NCBI GenBank assembly: GCA_017643385.1
Contig: JAEPNN010000009.1
Span: forward strand, 62,001 to 126,000
Direction of reading: 5' to 3'
Length of the DNA stretch: 64,000 nt
DNA from: Dinoroseobacter sp.
GTDB lineage: Bacteria > Pseudomonadota > Alphaproteobacteria > Rhodobacterales > Rhodobacteraceae
The notes under the pieces are model-generated. The model was not told the origin of the DNA. It did not search any database and saw nothing but the letters and a program-made list of their open reading frames with translations. Numbering within the stretch: the first letter of the stretch is position 1; the number at the start of each line of letters is the position of its first letter. Both the position numbers and the translations under genes were made by a program. Of the stretch, positions 27,457 through 37,035 are shown piece after piece.

Positions 27457-27533
27457 ATCTGGACCCTAGCGATCTGTGCGATGCGCGACAATCGCTCTGG
27501 TCTCGCAAACGATCGCACGCTAGGCACGGGACC

Positions 27534-28298
27534 ATGCTGAATACGGTTTCCTATCCAGGCCCCGATGGCCAAACACCCGCTTTGATCGTTCATGGTCTTT
27601 TCGGATCTGCACGAAACTGGGGCGTGATCGCGAAAAAACTGAGCGCCACGCGTCAAGTGCTGGCAGTGGATATGCGCAATCATGGGGATAGCTTTCGTGC
27701 GGCGACCAACAGCTACGCAGATATGGCAGACGATCTGGCTGAAGTCATTCGGGCCCATGGCGGCAAAGCCCAGGTCATCGGCCATTCGATGGGTGGCAAA
27801 GCCGCGATGCAGCTCGCCCTCACGCGCCCCGAACTTGTTGCGAAACTGGTCGTCGCGGATATCGCACCCGTCACCTACACGCACACGCAGACGCCGCTGA
27901 TCGATGCCATGGCAGCGCTTGATGTCACAACGTTGAAGACCCGGCGGGACGCAGATGGTGCCCTTGCGGCGTCAATTCCTGAAGCAGGCGTTCGCGCGTT
28001 CTTGCTGCAATCCTTAGATATGCGCGCAGACCCACCCAGCTGGAAGCTCAACCTGCCGGTCTTGCGCGCCGAGATGCCAAAGATCATCGGCTGGCCCGGC
28101 ACACAAGGGACTTATAACGCGGATACGCTAATCCTCTCGGGAGGCGCCTCGGAGTATGTCACGGAAGCGCACCGCCCGCTTTTTGACACGCATCTCCCGA
28201 ATGCCCGGCACCATGTCATTCCTAGTGTTGGCCATTGGCTGCATGCCGAGGCACCCACGCCATTCTTGGAAGCTCTTACCGCTTTCCTGAACCTTTAA
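27534..28298 (+). CDS. Alpha/beta-fold hydrolase (YbfF-like esterase)
   Basis: 254 residues. The oxyanion strand is LIVHGLFGSARNW, the nucleophile elbow GHSMGGKAAM (Ser in G-x-S-x-G) and the catalytic His is in VGHWLHAEAP near the C-terminus. The sequence layout resembles the YbfF acyl-CoA/short-ester esterases. It is cytosolic, with no signal peptide. It ends 11 bp before the EamA transporter start, suggesting a two-gene transcript. The substrate is unknown. Confidence 0.9.
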   Translation: MLNTVSYPGPDGQTPALIVHGLFGSARNWGVIAKKLSATRQVLAVDMRNHGDSFRAATNSYADMADDLAEVIRAHGGKAQVIGHSMGGKAAMQLALTRPELVAKLVVADIAPVTYTHTQTPLIDAMAALDVTTLKTRRDADGALAASIPEAGVRAFLLQSLDMRADPPSWKLNLPVLRAEMPKIIGWPGTQGTYNADTLILSGGASEYVTEAHRPLFDTHLPNARHHVIPSVGHWLHAEAPTPFLEALTAFLNL

Positions 28299-28309
28299 GG
28301 TGCCCACTC

Positions 28310-29221
28310 GTGCCGCTCTGGATCCCGATCACGATCTTTGCCGCCTTCGCGCAGAACCTGCGTTTCATGCTGCAACGCCACCTCAAGACAACCGAGCTCT
28401 CCACGGGTGGCGCGACACTCTCGCGCTTTCTCTTTTCTTTCCCACTGGTCGCCCTGATTGTCGTGATCTACTCGACTTTGCGGGATCTTGATCTTCCGGG
28501 CACAAACCTCCGCTTCTGGTTCGCGGCCCTGACAGGCGGACTTGCACAAATACTCGCCACCATGTGCGTTGTAGCGCTGTTTGCGCATCGCAGCTTTGCC
28601 ATCGGGATCACGTTTAAGAAAACCGAAGTGATGCTGACAGCGCTGGTGGGACTGATCGTTCTGGGGGAAACCGTCAGCTTCAACGGCCTCGTTGCCATCG
28701 CCATCGGTTTTGCAGGTGTCCTTTTGCTGTCCGACCCCCCAAAAACCGAAGACACCCCCACGGGCTGGACCCGATTTTTCAATCGTGCAGCCGGACTTGG
28801 CATTGCATCCGGGGCACTTTTTGGGGTTTCCGCCGTGGGCTATCGCGCTGCCTCGCTGAGCCTGCCCAGCGATGACGTTTTCCTGCGTGCCTCCATGACA
28901 CTTGCTGTTGTGACAGCGGCACAAACCCTTGCCCTCGCCTCTTGGCTTGCGCTTCGCGAACGCGGTGAGGTGACCCGTGTGATCCGGTCCTGGCGCGTGT
29001 CGTCACTTGTCGGACTGACCTCGATGCTGGGCTCATTGGGATGGTTTACCGCCTTCACCTTGCAGAACGCGGCCTATGTCAAAGCGCTCGGCCAGATCGA
29101 GTTGGTCTTCTCCTTTCTCGCGTCTTGGCTGATCTTCAAGGAAAGCACCACCACGCGCGAAGGCCTGGGTGTCGCATTATTGGTCGTTTCTGTGCTGTTG
29201 ATTGTGCTCGCCTTCGCCTAG
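28310..29221 (+). CDS. EamA/DMT-family membrane transporter
   Basis: 303 residues when started at the GTG 28310, which follows AAGGTG at proper spacing; the frame is open upstream but overlaps the hydrolase gene. About ten hydrophobic helices in two EamA repeats. The N-terminus VPLWIPITIFAAFAQNLRFM and the last repeat (LGQIELVFSFLASWLIFKE) are typical of DMT exporters. It is a paralogue in fold of the transporter at 5999-6907 but not closely alike. Substrate unknown. Confidence 0.87.
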   Translation: MPLWIPITIFAAFAQNLRFMLQRHLKTTELSTGGATLSRFLFSFPLVALIVVIYSTLRDLDLPGTNLRFWFAALTGGLAQILATMCVVALFAHRSFAIGITFKKTEVMLTALVGLIVLGETVSFNGLVAIAIGFAGVLLLSDPPKTEDTPTGWTRFFNRAAGLGIASGALFGVSAVGYRAASLSLPSDDVFLRASMTLAVVTAAQTLALASWLALRERGEVTRVIRSWRVSSLVGLTSMLGSLGWFTAFTLQNAAYVKALGQIELVFSFLASWLIFKESTTTREGLGVALLVVSVLLIVLAFA

Positions 29222-29248
29222 CGTTCAGGCACAGAGTCGTTCCACCGT

Positions 29249-29620
29249 ATGGACCCGTTCATGATCCGCAACACGCTTGTCCTGAGCCTGCTTACCGCGA
29301 CCCGCGTGATAGCGGGTGACAGCGCCTATGTTGGTCACTGGGGCATCGATGCTGCCAATTGCGCCGTGGCCGGCACACTTGCGGAAGATCGCCCGCTTGA
29401 GATTTTCGAAACAGAGCTCTTCGCTCATGAATGGTCCTGCGACTTCATCACGCTCGAAGTCATGCCCGGACGCGCGTGGAATGCCGCCCTGACGTGCCTG
29501 GACATGGGGTTTATCGAAAAGTTCAATGAGCTTTGGGTGATTGATGCGGAAGACAAGCTACACATATTTGATGAAACCGGCGTCCAGTCTCAACTCCAGC
29601 GGTGCGAGGTACCCAAATGA
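29249..29620 (+). CDS. Small secreted protein, unknown function
   Basis: 123 residues, or 119 from the second ATG at 29261, which leads straight into the signal peptide (IRNTLVLSLLTATRVIAG). The mature part (~100 residues) has three or four Cys (ANCAVAG, WSCDF, LTCLD, QRCEV), suggesting disulfides in the periplasm. I do not recognise the family. Its stop overlaps the lipocalin ATG (ATGA), so the two secreted proteins are probably made together. Confidence 0.65.
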   Translation: MDPFMIRNTLVLSLLTATRVIAGDSAYVGHWGIDAANCAVAGTLAEDRPLEIFETELFAHEWSCDFITLEVMPGRAWNAALTCLDMGFIEKFNELWVIDAEDKLHIFDETGVQSQLQRCEVPK

Positions 29621-30150
29621 TCCGACCCCTTCTTCTGGCAAGCCTTTTGGTTCTCACAGCCTGCGGGACTGTGCAGCGGGACCGCAATGCGCCAATCACC
29701 TCAGTCGCGCAGCTTGATGCGAACCGTTATCTGGGGCTCTGGTATGAAATCGCCCGTTATCCAAACTGGTTCGAAGAGGGGTGCGTTGGGGTCACTGCCG
29801 AATACGCCCTGCGTCCGGATGGTCAGATCAGCGTACGCAACACGTGCCGTGAAGGGACTTTGGACGGTTCGGTAGATATCGCAAATGGGATCGCGCGTGT
29901 CGAAGGCCCTGGCAAGCTCAGCGTGACGTTCACCCCCTGGCTACCTTTTGCACGTGGGGACTACTGGGTGCTGTACCTGACGCCTGAATACGATCTCGCT
30001 GTTGTCGGCAACCCGTCAGGGCGCACTGGCTGGATACTGGCCCGCACCCCCACGATCAGCACCGAGGCTCGGGAACGTGCCGAAGCCGCACTGCAAGCAA
30101 ACGGTTATGATCTCGCGAATTTGGAAAATGTTGCACAGGTGTCAGAATGA
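29617..30150 (+). CDS. blc: Outer-membrane lipocalin (Blc-like lipoprotein)
   Basis: 177 residues from ATG 29617, which overlaps the previous stop. The N-terminus is a lipoprotein signal with lipobox LTAC (acylated Cys ~15). The lipocalin signature is RYLGLWYEIARYPNWFEEGC, followed by beta-barrel strands (VTAEYALRPDG, GDYWVLYLTPEYDLAVVG) and the terminal helix. Bacterial lipocalins bind lysophospholipids or fatty acids at the outer membrane, usually under envelope stress. The stop overlaps the following SDR gene by ATGA. Confidence 0.92.
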   Translation: MIRPLLLASLLVLTACGTVQRDRNAPITSVAQLDANRYLGLWYEIARYPNWFEEGCVGVTAEYALRPDGQISVRNTCREGTLDGSVDIANGIARVEGPGKLSVTFTPWLPFARGDYWVLYLTPEYDLAVVGNPSGRTGWILARTPTISTEARERAEAALQANGYDLANLENVAQVSE

Positions 30151-30911
30151 CGGGGCTAGCAGGACAGCGCGTTTTCGTCACCGCCGGGGCAACCGGGATC
30201 GGGGCAACCTTAGTCCGCCGGTTTACCGAGGCAGGGGCGCGGGTCGCGTTCTGTGATGTGGATGCCGACGCCGTCGCCGCCCAGACAATTGGAACGGGCC
30301 ATGTGGCAGATGTCACCGATGAAGCCGCAATGGCAGAGGTCTTCAAAAAAGTAGAGGCCGAGCTTGGAGGCGTCGATGTTGTCTGCGCCAATGCCGGTAT
30401 CGGTGGGCCTGCGGGAAAGATTGAGGACATCTCGCTCGAAGACTGGCAGGCTACATTGAACGTCAATCTCACCGGCACCTTTTTGACGACACGGTGGGCA
30501 GCAACGCAAATGCGCGCGCAGAAATCCGGCTTGATCCTGCTGACATCTTCCACGGCAGGCCTCTTCGGCTATCCGTTCCGTTCCCCCTATGCGACCGCGA
30601 AATGGGGCATCATCGGGTTGACGAAAACGCTCGCGATGGAGCTCGGATCAGACGGTATCCGCGTCAATGCACTTTGTCCGGGCTCGGTCACAGGCGATCG
30701 CATGGACCGAGTTGTGGCCAATGAAGCAAAGGCACGTGGCATTTCCGAACAGGAGATACGCGACAGCTACGTCGTGGGGGTTTCGCTGAAAACCTGGGTT
30801 ACAGCAGATGATATCGCCGACACGGCACTTTTCCTTGCGTCTGACGCAGGGCGCAAAATCTCTGGTCAGGCCATGGCCATAGACGGACATACTGAAACAC
30901 TGAATGCATGA
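30147..30911 (+). CDS. Short-chain dehydrogenase/reductase
   Basis: 254 residues. The NAD(P) site is VTAGATGIGATLVRRF, with an acidic Asp after beta-2 (FCDVDAD), which favours NAD. The catalytic set is Ser in LLTSSTAG and YATAKWG. Members of this type act on hydroxy acids such as 3-hydroxybutyrate. Its position just before the carnitine dehydrogenase suggests a role with carnitine or its acetoacetate by-product. This is inference from context only. Confidence 0.85.
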   Translation: MTGLAGQRVFVTAGATGIGATLVRRFTEAGARVAFCDVDADAVAAQTIGTGHVADVTDEAAMAEVFKKVEAELGGVDVVCANAGIGGPAGKIEDISLEDWQATLNVNLTGTFLTTRWAATQMRAQKSGLILLTSSTAGLFGYPFRSPYATAKWGIIGLTKTLAMELGSDGIRVNALCPGSVTGDRMDRVVANEAKARGISEQEIRDSYVVGVSLKTWVTADDIADTALFLASDAGRKISGQAMAIDGHTETLNA

Positions 30912-30918
30912 GGCTTTC

Positions 30919-32352
30919 ATGAAAACAGCAGCCATATTGGGCGGCGGCGTCATTGGCGGTGGCTGGGCCGCGCGGTTCTTGCTCATGGGGTGGGATGTGC
31001 GGGTCTTCGACCCTGACCCGGAAGCCGAACGCAAGATCAACGAAGTGCTCGCCAACGCGCGCAACAGCTATCCGGGTCTGTTCGACTTCGCCTTGCCAGA
31101 GGAAGGTCAACTCAGCTTTCACCAGACAATCTCAGATGCGGTGTCCGGCGCAGTCTGGGTGCAGGAAAGCGTGCCGGAACGTCTCGAGTTGAAAAAAAAG
31201 CTCTATCAGACCGCACAAGCGGCAATGGCAGAAGATGCTATTCTTGCGTCTTCCACCTCGGGCTTCACTCCGTCGCAGCTGCAAGACTGCGCCACGCGCC
31301 CCGAACAGATCGTCGTCGCCCATCCGTTCAACCCAGTGTATCTTCTGCCGCTTGTGGAACTGGTTGGATCAGACAAATCCGCACCGGGTCTGATCGACAA
31401 AGCCGCTGATATTCTGAGCAGCTTGTCGATGTACCCTTTGAAAGTGCGTGGTGAGATCGATGCGCATATCGCAGACCGCTTCCTGGAAGCTGTCTGGCGC
31501 GAGGCGCTCTGGCTGGTCAAAGACGGCATCGCCACGACCGAAGAAATCGACGAGGCCATCCGCATGGGCTTTGGCCTACGTTGGGCACAAATGGGTCTTT
31601 TCGAAACCTATCGTATTGCGGGCGGCGAAGCCGGGATGAAGCATTTCCTCGCCCAGTTTGGCCCAGCGCTGAAATGGCCCTGGACCAAGCTGATGGATGT
31701 GCCTGACCTGACCGATGATCTGGTCAACATGATCGCGGATCAATCCGACGCGCAGTCGGGCCAGCATTCGATCCGCGAACTGGAAGCGATCCGGGACACC
31801 AACCTTGTTTCGATGCTGCGTGCGCTGAAGGCCAAGAACGCGGGCGCTGGCGCATTGATCGCGCAAGCTGATCAGCTTCTCAAACCCGATCCCGGGCCAG
31901 AGAATGCCCCAATGCTGACCGCACGGCGTACCGTTCCCGTCGATTGGACCGACTATAACGGCCATATGAACGAGGCGCGCTACCTGCACGCTTTTGCCGA
32001 TGCCACCGACCGCTTCATGGAAATCTTCGGGGCCGACGCAGACTACATCGCACGCGGCGGCAGCTATTTCACCGTCGAAACCCATATCCGTCACCTCGAT
32101 GAGGTCCTTGCCGGTCAGCAAATTTCCATCACAACGCAATGTCTGAACGGACAGGGTAAGAAACTTCATGTCTTCCACGAAATGCGCGTGGGCGAGACAC
32201 TGGTGGCAACAGGCGAGCATTTCCTGTTGCATGTTTCGCTTGAAACAAGACGCGCCAGCCCACCGGTCAGTCCCGTGGCCGAGACGCTTTCGCGCATCGC
32301 TGAGGCCCATGCAAAGCTTCCCCCACCCGACGGGAGCGGCAAGCTGGGATAA
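30919..32352 (+). CDS. L-carnitine 3-dehydrogenase fused to a hotdog thioesterase
   Basis: 477 residues. I prefer the ATG at 30919, which follows GAGG and starts MKTAAILGGGVIGGGWAARF, the NAD-binding Rossmann loop. Residues ~1-315 form a 3-hydroxyacyl-CoA dehydrogenase-like enzyme (ASSTSGFTPSQL, VAHPFNPVYLLPLVELV). Residues ~340-470 are a 4HBT hotdog thioesterase (DWTDYNGHMNEARYLHAFAD). This fusion is known for L-carnitine dehydrogenases: the first half makes 3-dehydrocarnitine, a separate BKACE enzyme splits it to betainyl-CoA, and the thioesterase half frees glycine betaine. No BKACE lies next to it; the only one in the window is in the pca cluster. Confidence 0.9.
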   Translation: MKTAAILGGGVIGGGWAARFLLMGWDVRVFDPDPEAERKINEVLANARNSYPGLFDFALPEEGQLSFHQTISDAVSGAVWVQESVPERLELKKKLYQTAQAAMAEDAILASSTSGFTPSQLQDCATRPEQIVVAHPFNPVYLLPLVELVGSDKSAPGLIDKAADILSSLSMYPLKVRGEIDAHIADRFLEAVWREALWLVKDGIATTEEIDEAIRMGFGLRWAQMGLFETYRIAGGEAGMKHFLAQFGPALKWPWTKLMDVPDLTDDLVNMIADQSDAQSGQHSIRELEAIRDTNLVSMLRALKAKNAGAGALIAQADQLLKPDPGPENAPMLTARRTVPVDWTDYNGHMNEARYLHAFADATDRFMEIFGADADYIARGGSYFTVETHIRHLDEVLAGQQISITTQCLNGQGKKLHVFHEMRVGETLVATGEHFLLHVSLETRRASPPVSPVAETLSRIAEAHAKLPPPDGSGKLG

Positions 32353-32482
32353 AGGCAAAACCTGCTCCCGGCTTCAGAAAAGCTGCCCAAAGCAGATAAA
32401 ACCGACACCAGCTGTCGAATAGGGCGCGACAATCTCAGTTGCGCCCTCCATAGCTGGCGCAACCTCCAAGCACGCTGAACAC

Positions 32483-33706
32483 ATGCGCCTTCTTATTTCA
32501 TTCGCCACGCTTTTTTTATCGGTGGCCCTTCTGCAAGTTTCTTCTGGTGCGACCGGCCCTTTGGATGCTCTCTCAGGAATTGAGCTGGGTTTTGCCACCG
32601 AACAAATCGGTCTTCTGGGATCGGCCCATTTCGCAGGCTTCTTCATAGGCTGCTGGTGGGCGCCGCGCCTGATTGGCAGCGTCGGCCACTCCCGTGCTTT
32701 CGCAACCTTCACGGCCACCGGCGCGATTGGGCTTCTGGCCCATATGATCGTCGTTGATGCGACCGCTTGGGCCATATTCCGGGTGATGTCCGGCCTGTGC
32801 GTTGCGGGCTGTTACACTGTAATCGAGGCCTGGTTGAACGCCCGCATCACGAATGCGACCCGGGGTCGCTCCATGGGGGCCTACCGGCTTGTCGATCTTG
32901 GTGCATCGCTTTGCGCACAACTGATGATCGGGGTGCTCGAACCAGCATCCTATATTTCCTACAATATCCTAGCGATCCTGTGCTGTGCGGCTCTCTTCCC
33001 GCTGACCCTGACCCGGATGGAGCAACCCCCGACACCTGCAGCACCGCGCCTGCGACCCTTGCTTGCATGGACGCGCTCTCCTCTGGCGGTTGCGGGTGTT
33101 ATCGTGGCCGGTCTGAGTTCCGCCGCTTTCCGGATGGTCGGGCCGGTCTACGGGCAAGAGGTTGGGCTGCGACCAGATCAGATCGGCTTCTTCCTTGCAG
33201 CCTTCGTTCTCGGGGGCGCTTTGGCACAATTCCCGGTGGGTTGGCTTGCTGACAAATATGATCGGCGCAAGGTCCTAATCGGCCTGTCCATCGCTGCGAT
33301 CTTCAGTTGTGCCATCACCGTTGTCTCGGCAGGTATGGGCATCGTGGCCATCTTCCTTGCCGCGCTTGTCTTTGGACTGACCACCTTTCCGATCTTCTCG
33401 GTGTCTTCTGCCCATGCCTTCGACTTTGCGCAGGACAAGGAACAGGTAGAACTGGCCGCGGCTCTGATGCTCTTCTTTGCGGTTGGCGCAATCTTTAGTC
33501 CGCTGATCTCCTCGGCGTTGATTGCCCGGATCGGACCTGAAGCGCTTTTCGCCTTCGTTGGCTTGGCTCACGTGGTCCTTATCAGCTTTGGTCTGGCACG
33601 GATGCGCGTGCGTCCGGTTGCAGATACTAAGACCCCCTATACCTACGTTCCACGCACGTCTTTCACCATTGGACGGGTCCTAAGACTGGGTCGCAGGCGC
33701 GACTGA
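32483..33706 (+). CDS. MFS transporter (YcaD-like)
   Basis: 407 residues, twelve predicted transmembrane helices. MFS hallmarks include the loop-8/9 motif GWLADKYDRRKVLIG and the charged central segment around TRMEQPPTPAAPRL between the two six-helix halves. The sequence style (LDALSGIELGF near the N-terminus, YTVIEAWLNAR in the middle) fits the YcaD/sugar-transporter-like MFS group. It follows the carnitine dehydrogenase by 130 bp. It could import or export a related metabolite, but no substrate is evident. Confidence 0.85.
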   Translation: MRLLISFATLFLSVALLQVSSGATGPLDALSGIELGFATEQIGLLGSAHFAGFFIGCWWAPRLIGSVGHSRAFATFTATGAIGLLAHMIVVDATAWAIFRVMSGLCVAGCYTVIEAWLNARITNATRGRSMGAYRLVDLGASLCAQLMIGVLEPASYISYNILAILCCAALFPLTLTRMEQPPTPAAPRLRPLLAWTRSPLAVAGVIVAGLSSAAFRMVGPVYGQEVGLRPDQIGFFLAAFVLGGALAQFPVGWLADKYDRRKVLIGLSIAAIFSCAITVVSAGMGIVAIFLAALVFGLTTFPIFSVSSAHAFDFAQDKEQVELAAALMLFFAVGAIFSPLISSALIARIGPEALFAFVGLAHVVLISFGLARMRVRPVADTKTPYTYVPRTSFTIGRVLRLGRRRD

Positions 33707-33772
33707 CTTGTGCCGAGCGGCGCAAAGCCCTACTTCTGCCGCGCACGCTTGCCTGAACGAGTCCCCTTGCCT

Positions 33773-35503
33773 ATGACCGAATTTCCGACCCGCCTGCTGA
33801 TCACGTCTGCAATCCCCTATATCAACGGGATCAAGCACCTGGGAAACCTTGTTGGCAGCCAGCTGCCCGCCGATCTCTATGCCCGTTTCGCGCGCGCGCG
33901 CGGCGCTGAAGTTATGTTCATCTGTGCCACAGACGAACACGGCACACCCGCGGAACTGGCGGCGGCCAAGGCTGGCAAACCCGTGGCAGAATACTGTGCC
34001 GAAATGCACGATGTCCAAGCCGACATCGCCAAACGCTTCGGCCTTAGTTTCGATCACTTCGGACGGTCCTCGTCGCAGAGAAACTACGGGCTGACGCAGC
34101 ATTTCGCTGGCAGGCTGGCGGATGCGGGACTGATCGAAGAGGTGACCGAAAAGCAGGTGTATTCCCATGCCGATGGCCGGTTCCTGCCGGACAGATATAT
34201 CGAGGGAACCTGCCCGAACTGCGGGTATGATCGCGCCCGCGGAGACCAGTGCGAAAATTGCACAAAGCAGCTTGATCCCACTGACCTGATCGAGCCGCGG
34301 TCCGCGATATCCGGGTCCACTGATCTGGAAGTGCGTGACACCAAACACCTTTATCTGCGCCAATCGACCCTCCGCGACACGCTGGATGAATGGATTACCT
34401 CAAAAACCGATTGGCCCATTCTGACCACCTCGATCGCCAAAAAATGGCTTCATGACGGTGATGGTCTGCAAGACCGGGGGATCACTCGCGATCTTGATTG
34501 GGGGGTGCCCGTAAAGAAAGGTTCCGAAGATTGGCCGGGCATGGAGGGCAAGGTCTTCTATGTCTGGTTCGATGCCCCCATCGAGTACATCGCCGCGACT
34601 GCGGAATGGGCAGATGCAAATGGCAAATCCGATGCTGACTGGCGCCGCTGGTGGCGCACGGACGAAGGCGCCGACGACGTGCGCTATGTCCAGTTCATGG
34701 GCAAAGATAACGTGCCTTTCCACACCCTCTCCTTCCCCGCCACGATTATTGGGTCAGGCGAGCCGTGGAAACTTGTCGATTATATCAAGTCATTCAACTA
34801 CCTGAACTATGACGGCGGTCAGTTCTCGACCAGCCAAGGCCGTGGGGTCTTCATGGATCAGGCGCTCGAAATCCTGCCCGCGGATTACTGGCGCTGGTGG
34901 CTGCTCAGCCGCGCACCGGAAAGCTCCGACAGTGAATTCACCTGGGATGCCTTCCAGACGGACGTGAATAAGGACCTTGCGGATGTTCTAGGAAATTTCG
35001 TCAGCCGCGTCACGAAGTTCTGCCGTTCCAAGTTCGGCGAGGTAATTCCGACAGGTGGCGAATTCGGCCCCGCAGAAGAGGCCCTGATTGCGCACCTGCA
35101 AACCGGGCTGGAAACCTATCAGACCCATATGACCAATATGGACGTCCGCAAGGCAGCATCGGAATTACGCGCCCTGTGGGTTGCCGGGAACGAGTACCTT
35201 CAAGATACCGCTCCCTGGTCAGCCTTCAAGACAGATCCTGACCGCGCTGCCGCAATTATCCGGCTTTCTCTGAACCTGATCCGCGTCTACGCAGTGCTTT
35301 CAGCGCCCTTTATCCCAACGGCTGCTGCAAGCATGCTCAAGGACCTCGGTGACGCCCCTGATGAATGGCCGGTTACGATGACCGAGGCTTTGGAGATGCT
35401 GCCGGCAGGGCACGCATTTCAGGTGCCTGAGGTGCTGTTTGCCAAGATTTCCGATGACAATCGCGAAGCTTGGGCTGAACAGTTTTCCGGGACACGCAGC
35501 TGA
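33773..35503 (+). CDS. metG: Methionyl-tRNA synthetase
   Basis: 576 residues from ATG 33773; the upstream open frame to 33710 is not MetRS-like. Class I synthetase: the HIGH-type motif is KHLGNLVGS after SAIPYINGI. The zinc knuckle is [17 protein letters not shown]. The KMSKS-type loop reads QFSTSQGRG, an accepted MetRS variation (KFSxS). The anticodon-binding helical domain fills the C-terminus, and there is no EMAP/Trbp111-like tail dimerisation domain. The gene is essential for initiation and elongation. Confidence 0.97.
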   Translation: MTEFPTRLLITSAIPYINGIKHLGNLVGSQLPADLYARFARARGAEVMFICATDEHGTPAELAAAKAGKPVAEYCAEMHDVQADIAKRFGLSFDHFGRSSSQRNYGLTQHFAGRLADAGLIEEVTEKQVYSHADGRFLPDRYIEGTCPNCGYDRARGDQCENCTKQLDPTDLIEPRSAISGSTDLEVRDTKHLYLRQSTLRDTLDEWITSKTDWPILTTSIAKKWLHDGDGLQDRGITRDLDWGVPVKKGSEDWPGMEGKVFYVWFDAPIEYIAATAEWADANGKSDADWRRWWRTDEGADDVRYVQFMGKDNVPFHTLSFPATIIGSGEPWKLVDYIKSFNYLNYDGGQFSTSQGRGVFMDQALEILPADYWRWWLLSRAPESSDSEFTWDAFQTDVNKDLADVLGNFVSRVTKFCRSKFGEVIPTGGEFGPAEEALIAHLQTGLETYQTHMTNMDVRKAASELRALWVAGNEYLQDTAPWSAFKTDPDRAAAIIRLSLNLIRVYAVLSAPFIPTAAASMLKDLGDAPDEWPVTMTEALEMLPAGHAFQVPEVLFAKISDDNREAWAEQFSGTRS

Positions 35504-35677
35504 CGCGAACCCCCTAAAATCGTTACGAAACCTGCGCCAGTTTCTGGACAAAAACGCTTTTTGATTTAATATTATGATATGTCGATGTTTTGGGTTCTCC
35601 CGGCATCCAACTGCCGATACACATTTTATTTTCCCCGTGGTGCTCGTCTGGCCCAAACCCGAAAGAAACCTCTAGCC

Positions 35678-36829
35678 ATGGCTCCTTATTCCGGGCCAAC
35701 CGTCACGACCCCAGTGTTAGCGCCATATCTATCTCTCTTGGCGCAATCGCCCACGCTTGCGCTCATGCACGACACCCAAGGTCTACTTTTGGGGGTATCG
35801 CCTGCGATGGCTGATCTTCTCAGCGCCACGCCCACCTCTCTTATGGGCACCCCGTTGCAAGCATTCATGCCGCCTGAACGACTGGGATCTGATACAGGCC
35901 GGCCGTCCAAAGACGCCATTACCTGCGCATTGAACTGGCAAGCAACAGACCTGCTTGACGCCAACGGGAATTCGATCCCAACCTACATGACAGCGAGCCC
36001 AGTTCAGGATGGCTCAGGGTCCGTCGTGGCGCGCTTTTGCACTTTTTTTGAAGCAACTGAGTTTCGCCAGACAGAAGCTCAGCTGAACGAGGCTATCAGT
36101 CGAGCGGCCGAAGCCAGCCGCGCCAAGTCTCGCTTTCTGGCGGCCATGAGCCACGAGATACGCACCCCCATGAACGCAATCCTGGGGTTTGCGCAGCTCC
36201 TGAAACTGTCAAATTTGGACGATAAACGCGAAGGCCATGTCGACGCGATCATTAGTGCAGGTGGCACTTTGATGAACTTGTTGACCGACCTATTGGATCT
36301 CAGCAAGGTCGAGGCCGGCCGCATGCGCGTAGAACGGCGTGCATTCTGTCTACAAGAAATGATTGATCAGGTCGTCGACTGGTGGCACTCCAGCGCGATT
36401 GAAAAAGGCCTGCGCCTGAACCTCGACCTCGGCAATGGCTTACCCGCCCAGATCGTATCCGACCCGATCCGACTACAGCAGGTTCTCAACAATTTTCTGT
36501 CGAATGCGCTAAAATACACCAATACCGGGCGTGTGGTGCTCGGCGTCGAAGAATTGGGGCGCAACGCCAATACATCGCGTCTGCGCTTTAGCGTTAAAGA
36601 CACCGGTATTGGCATGACCAAGGCGCAGCTCGAAGGCTTGTTCAAACCCTTCTTGCAAATCGAAAGTAACTTCGGCAAAGAACGCGGCGGATGGGGTCTT
36701 GGACTGTCGATCTGCAAGAACATTGCAAATTTGATGGGCGCCAAGATTGGTGTCGAAAGCGCTCCAGGCAAAGGAACGACGTTTTATTTCGAACTCAACG
36801 TCGAGATCACAGACGAAGACGCAGGATAG
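35678..36829 (+). CDS. PAS-containing histidine kinase
   Basis: 383 residues from ATG 35678; the frame opens at 35579, so up to 33 more residues are possible and neither start has a strong ribosome site. Residues ~15-130 form a PAS-like sensor (LALMHDTQGLLLGVSPAM). A short coiled segment leads to the HisKA H-box FLAAMSHEIRTPMNAILGFAQLL. The HATPase has N-box LNNFLSNALKYT, G1 VKDTGIGM and G2 GWGLGLSICKNI. No transmembrane segment and no receiver are present, so it is a soluble orphan kinase. No response regulator is adjacent. The upstream 170 bp is A+T rich and probably holds its promoter. Confidence 0.88.
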   Translation: MAPYSGPTVTTPVLAPYLSLLAQSPTLALMHDTQGLLLGVSPAMADLLSATPTSLMGTPLQAFMPPERLGSDTGRPSKDAITCALNWQATDLLDANGNSIPTYMTASPVQDGSGSVVARFCTFFEATEFRQTEAQLNEAISRAAEASRAKSRFLAAMSHEIRTPMNAILGFAQLLKLSNLDDKREGHVDAIISAGGTLMNLLTDLLDLSKVEAGRMRVERRAFCLQEMIDQVVDWWHSSAIEKGLRLNLDLGNGLPAQIVSDPIRLQQVLNNFLSNALKYTNTGRVVLGVEELGRNANTSRLRFSVKDTGIGMTKAQLEGLFKPFLQIESNFGKERGGWGLGLSICKNIANLMGAKIGVESAPGKGTTFYFELNVEITDEDAG

Positions 36830-36902
36830 CCCACGCGTGCGCACCAGACCGCGTCCGACATATCATCGTCCGCGTCGTGCATCGCGACTGGTTAAGTGAG
36901 AA

Positions 36903-36989
36903 TGGTGCGGGCGGTGGGACTCGAACCCACACGGGGCTACGCCCCAACAGATTTTAAGTCTGGTATGTCTACCATTCCATCACGCCCGC
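36903..36989 (-). tRNA. tRNA-Leu (anticodon UAA), CCA encoded
   Basis: The minus strand folds as a class II tRNA. The acceptor stem GCGGGCG/CGCCCGC is followed by discriminator A and an encoded CCA at 36903-36905. The D-arm, anticodon stem CCAGA/TCTGT-type with loop CTTAAAA (anticodon TAA), a long variable arm GGGGC-GTA-GCCCC, and T-arm GTGGG-TTCGAGT-CCCAC are all present. The anticodon reads the Leu codons UUA/UUG. Confidence 0.97.
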
Positions 36990-37035
36990 ATCTTACCGCG
37001 TTCTAAGTCAGCCGAGCGCAAAGGGAAAGTGCTTC

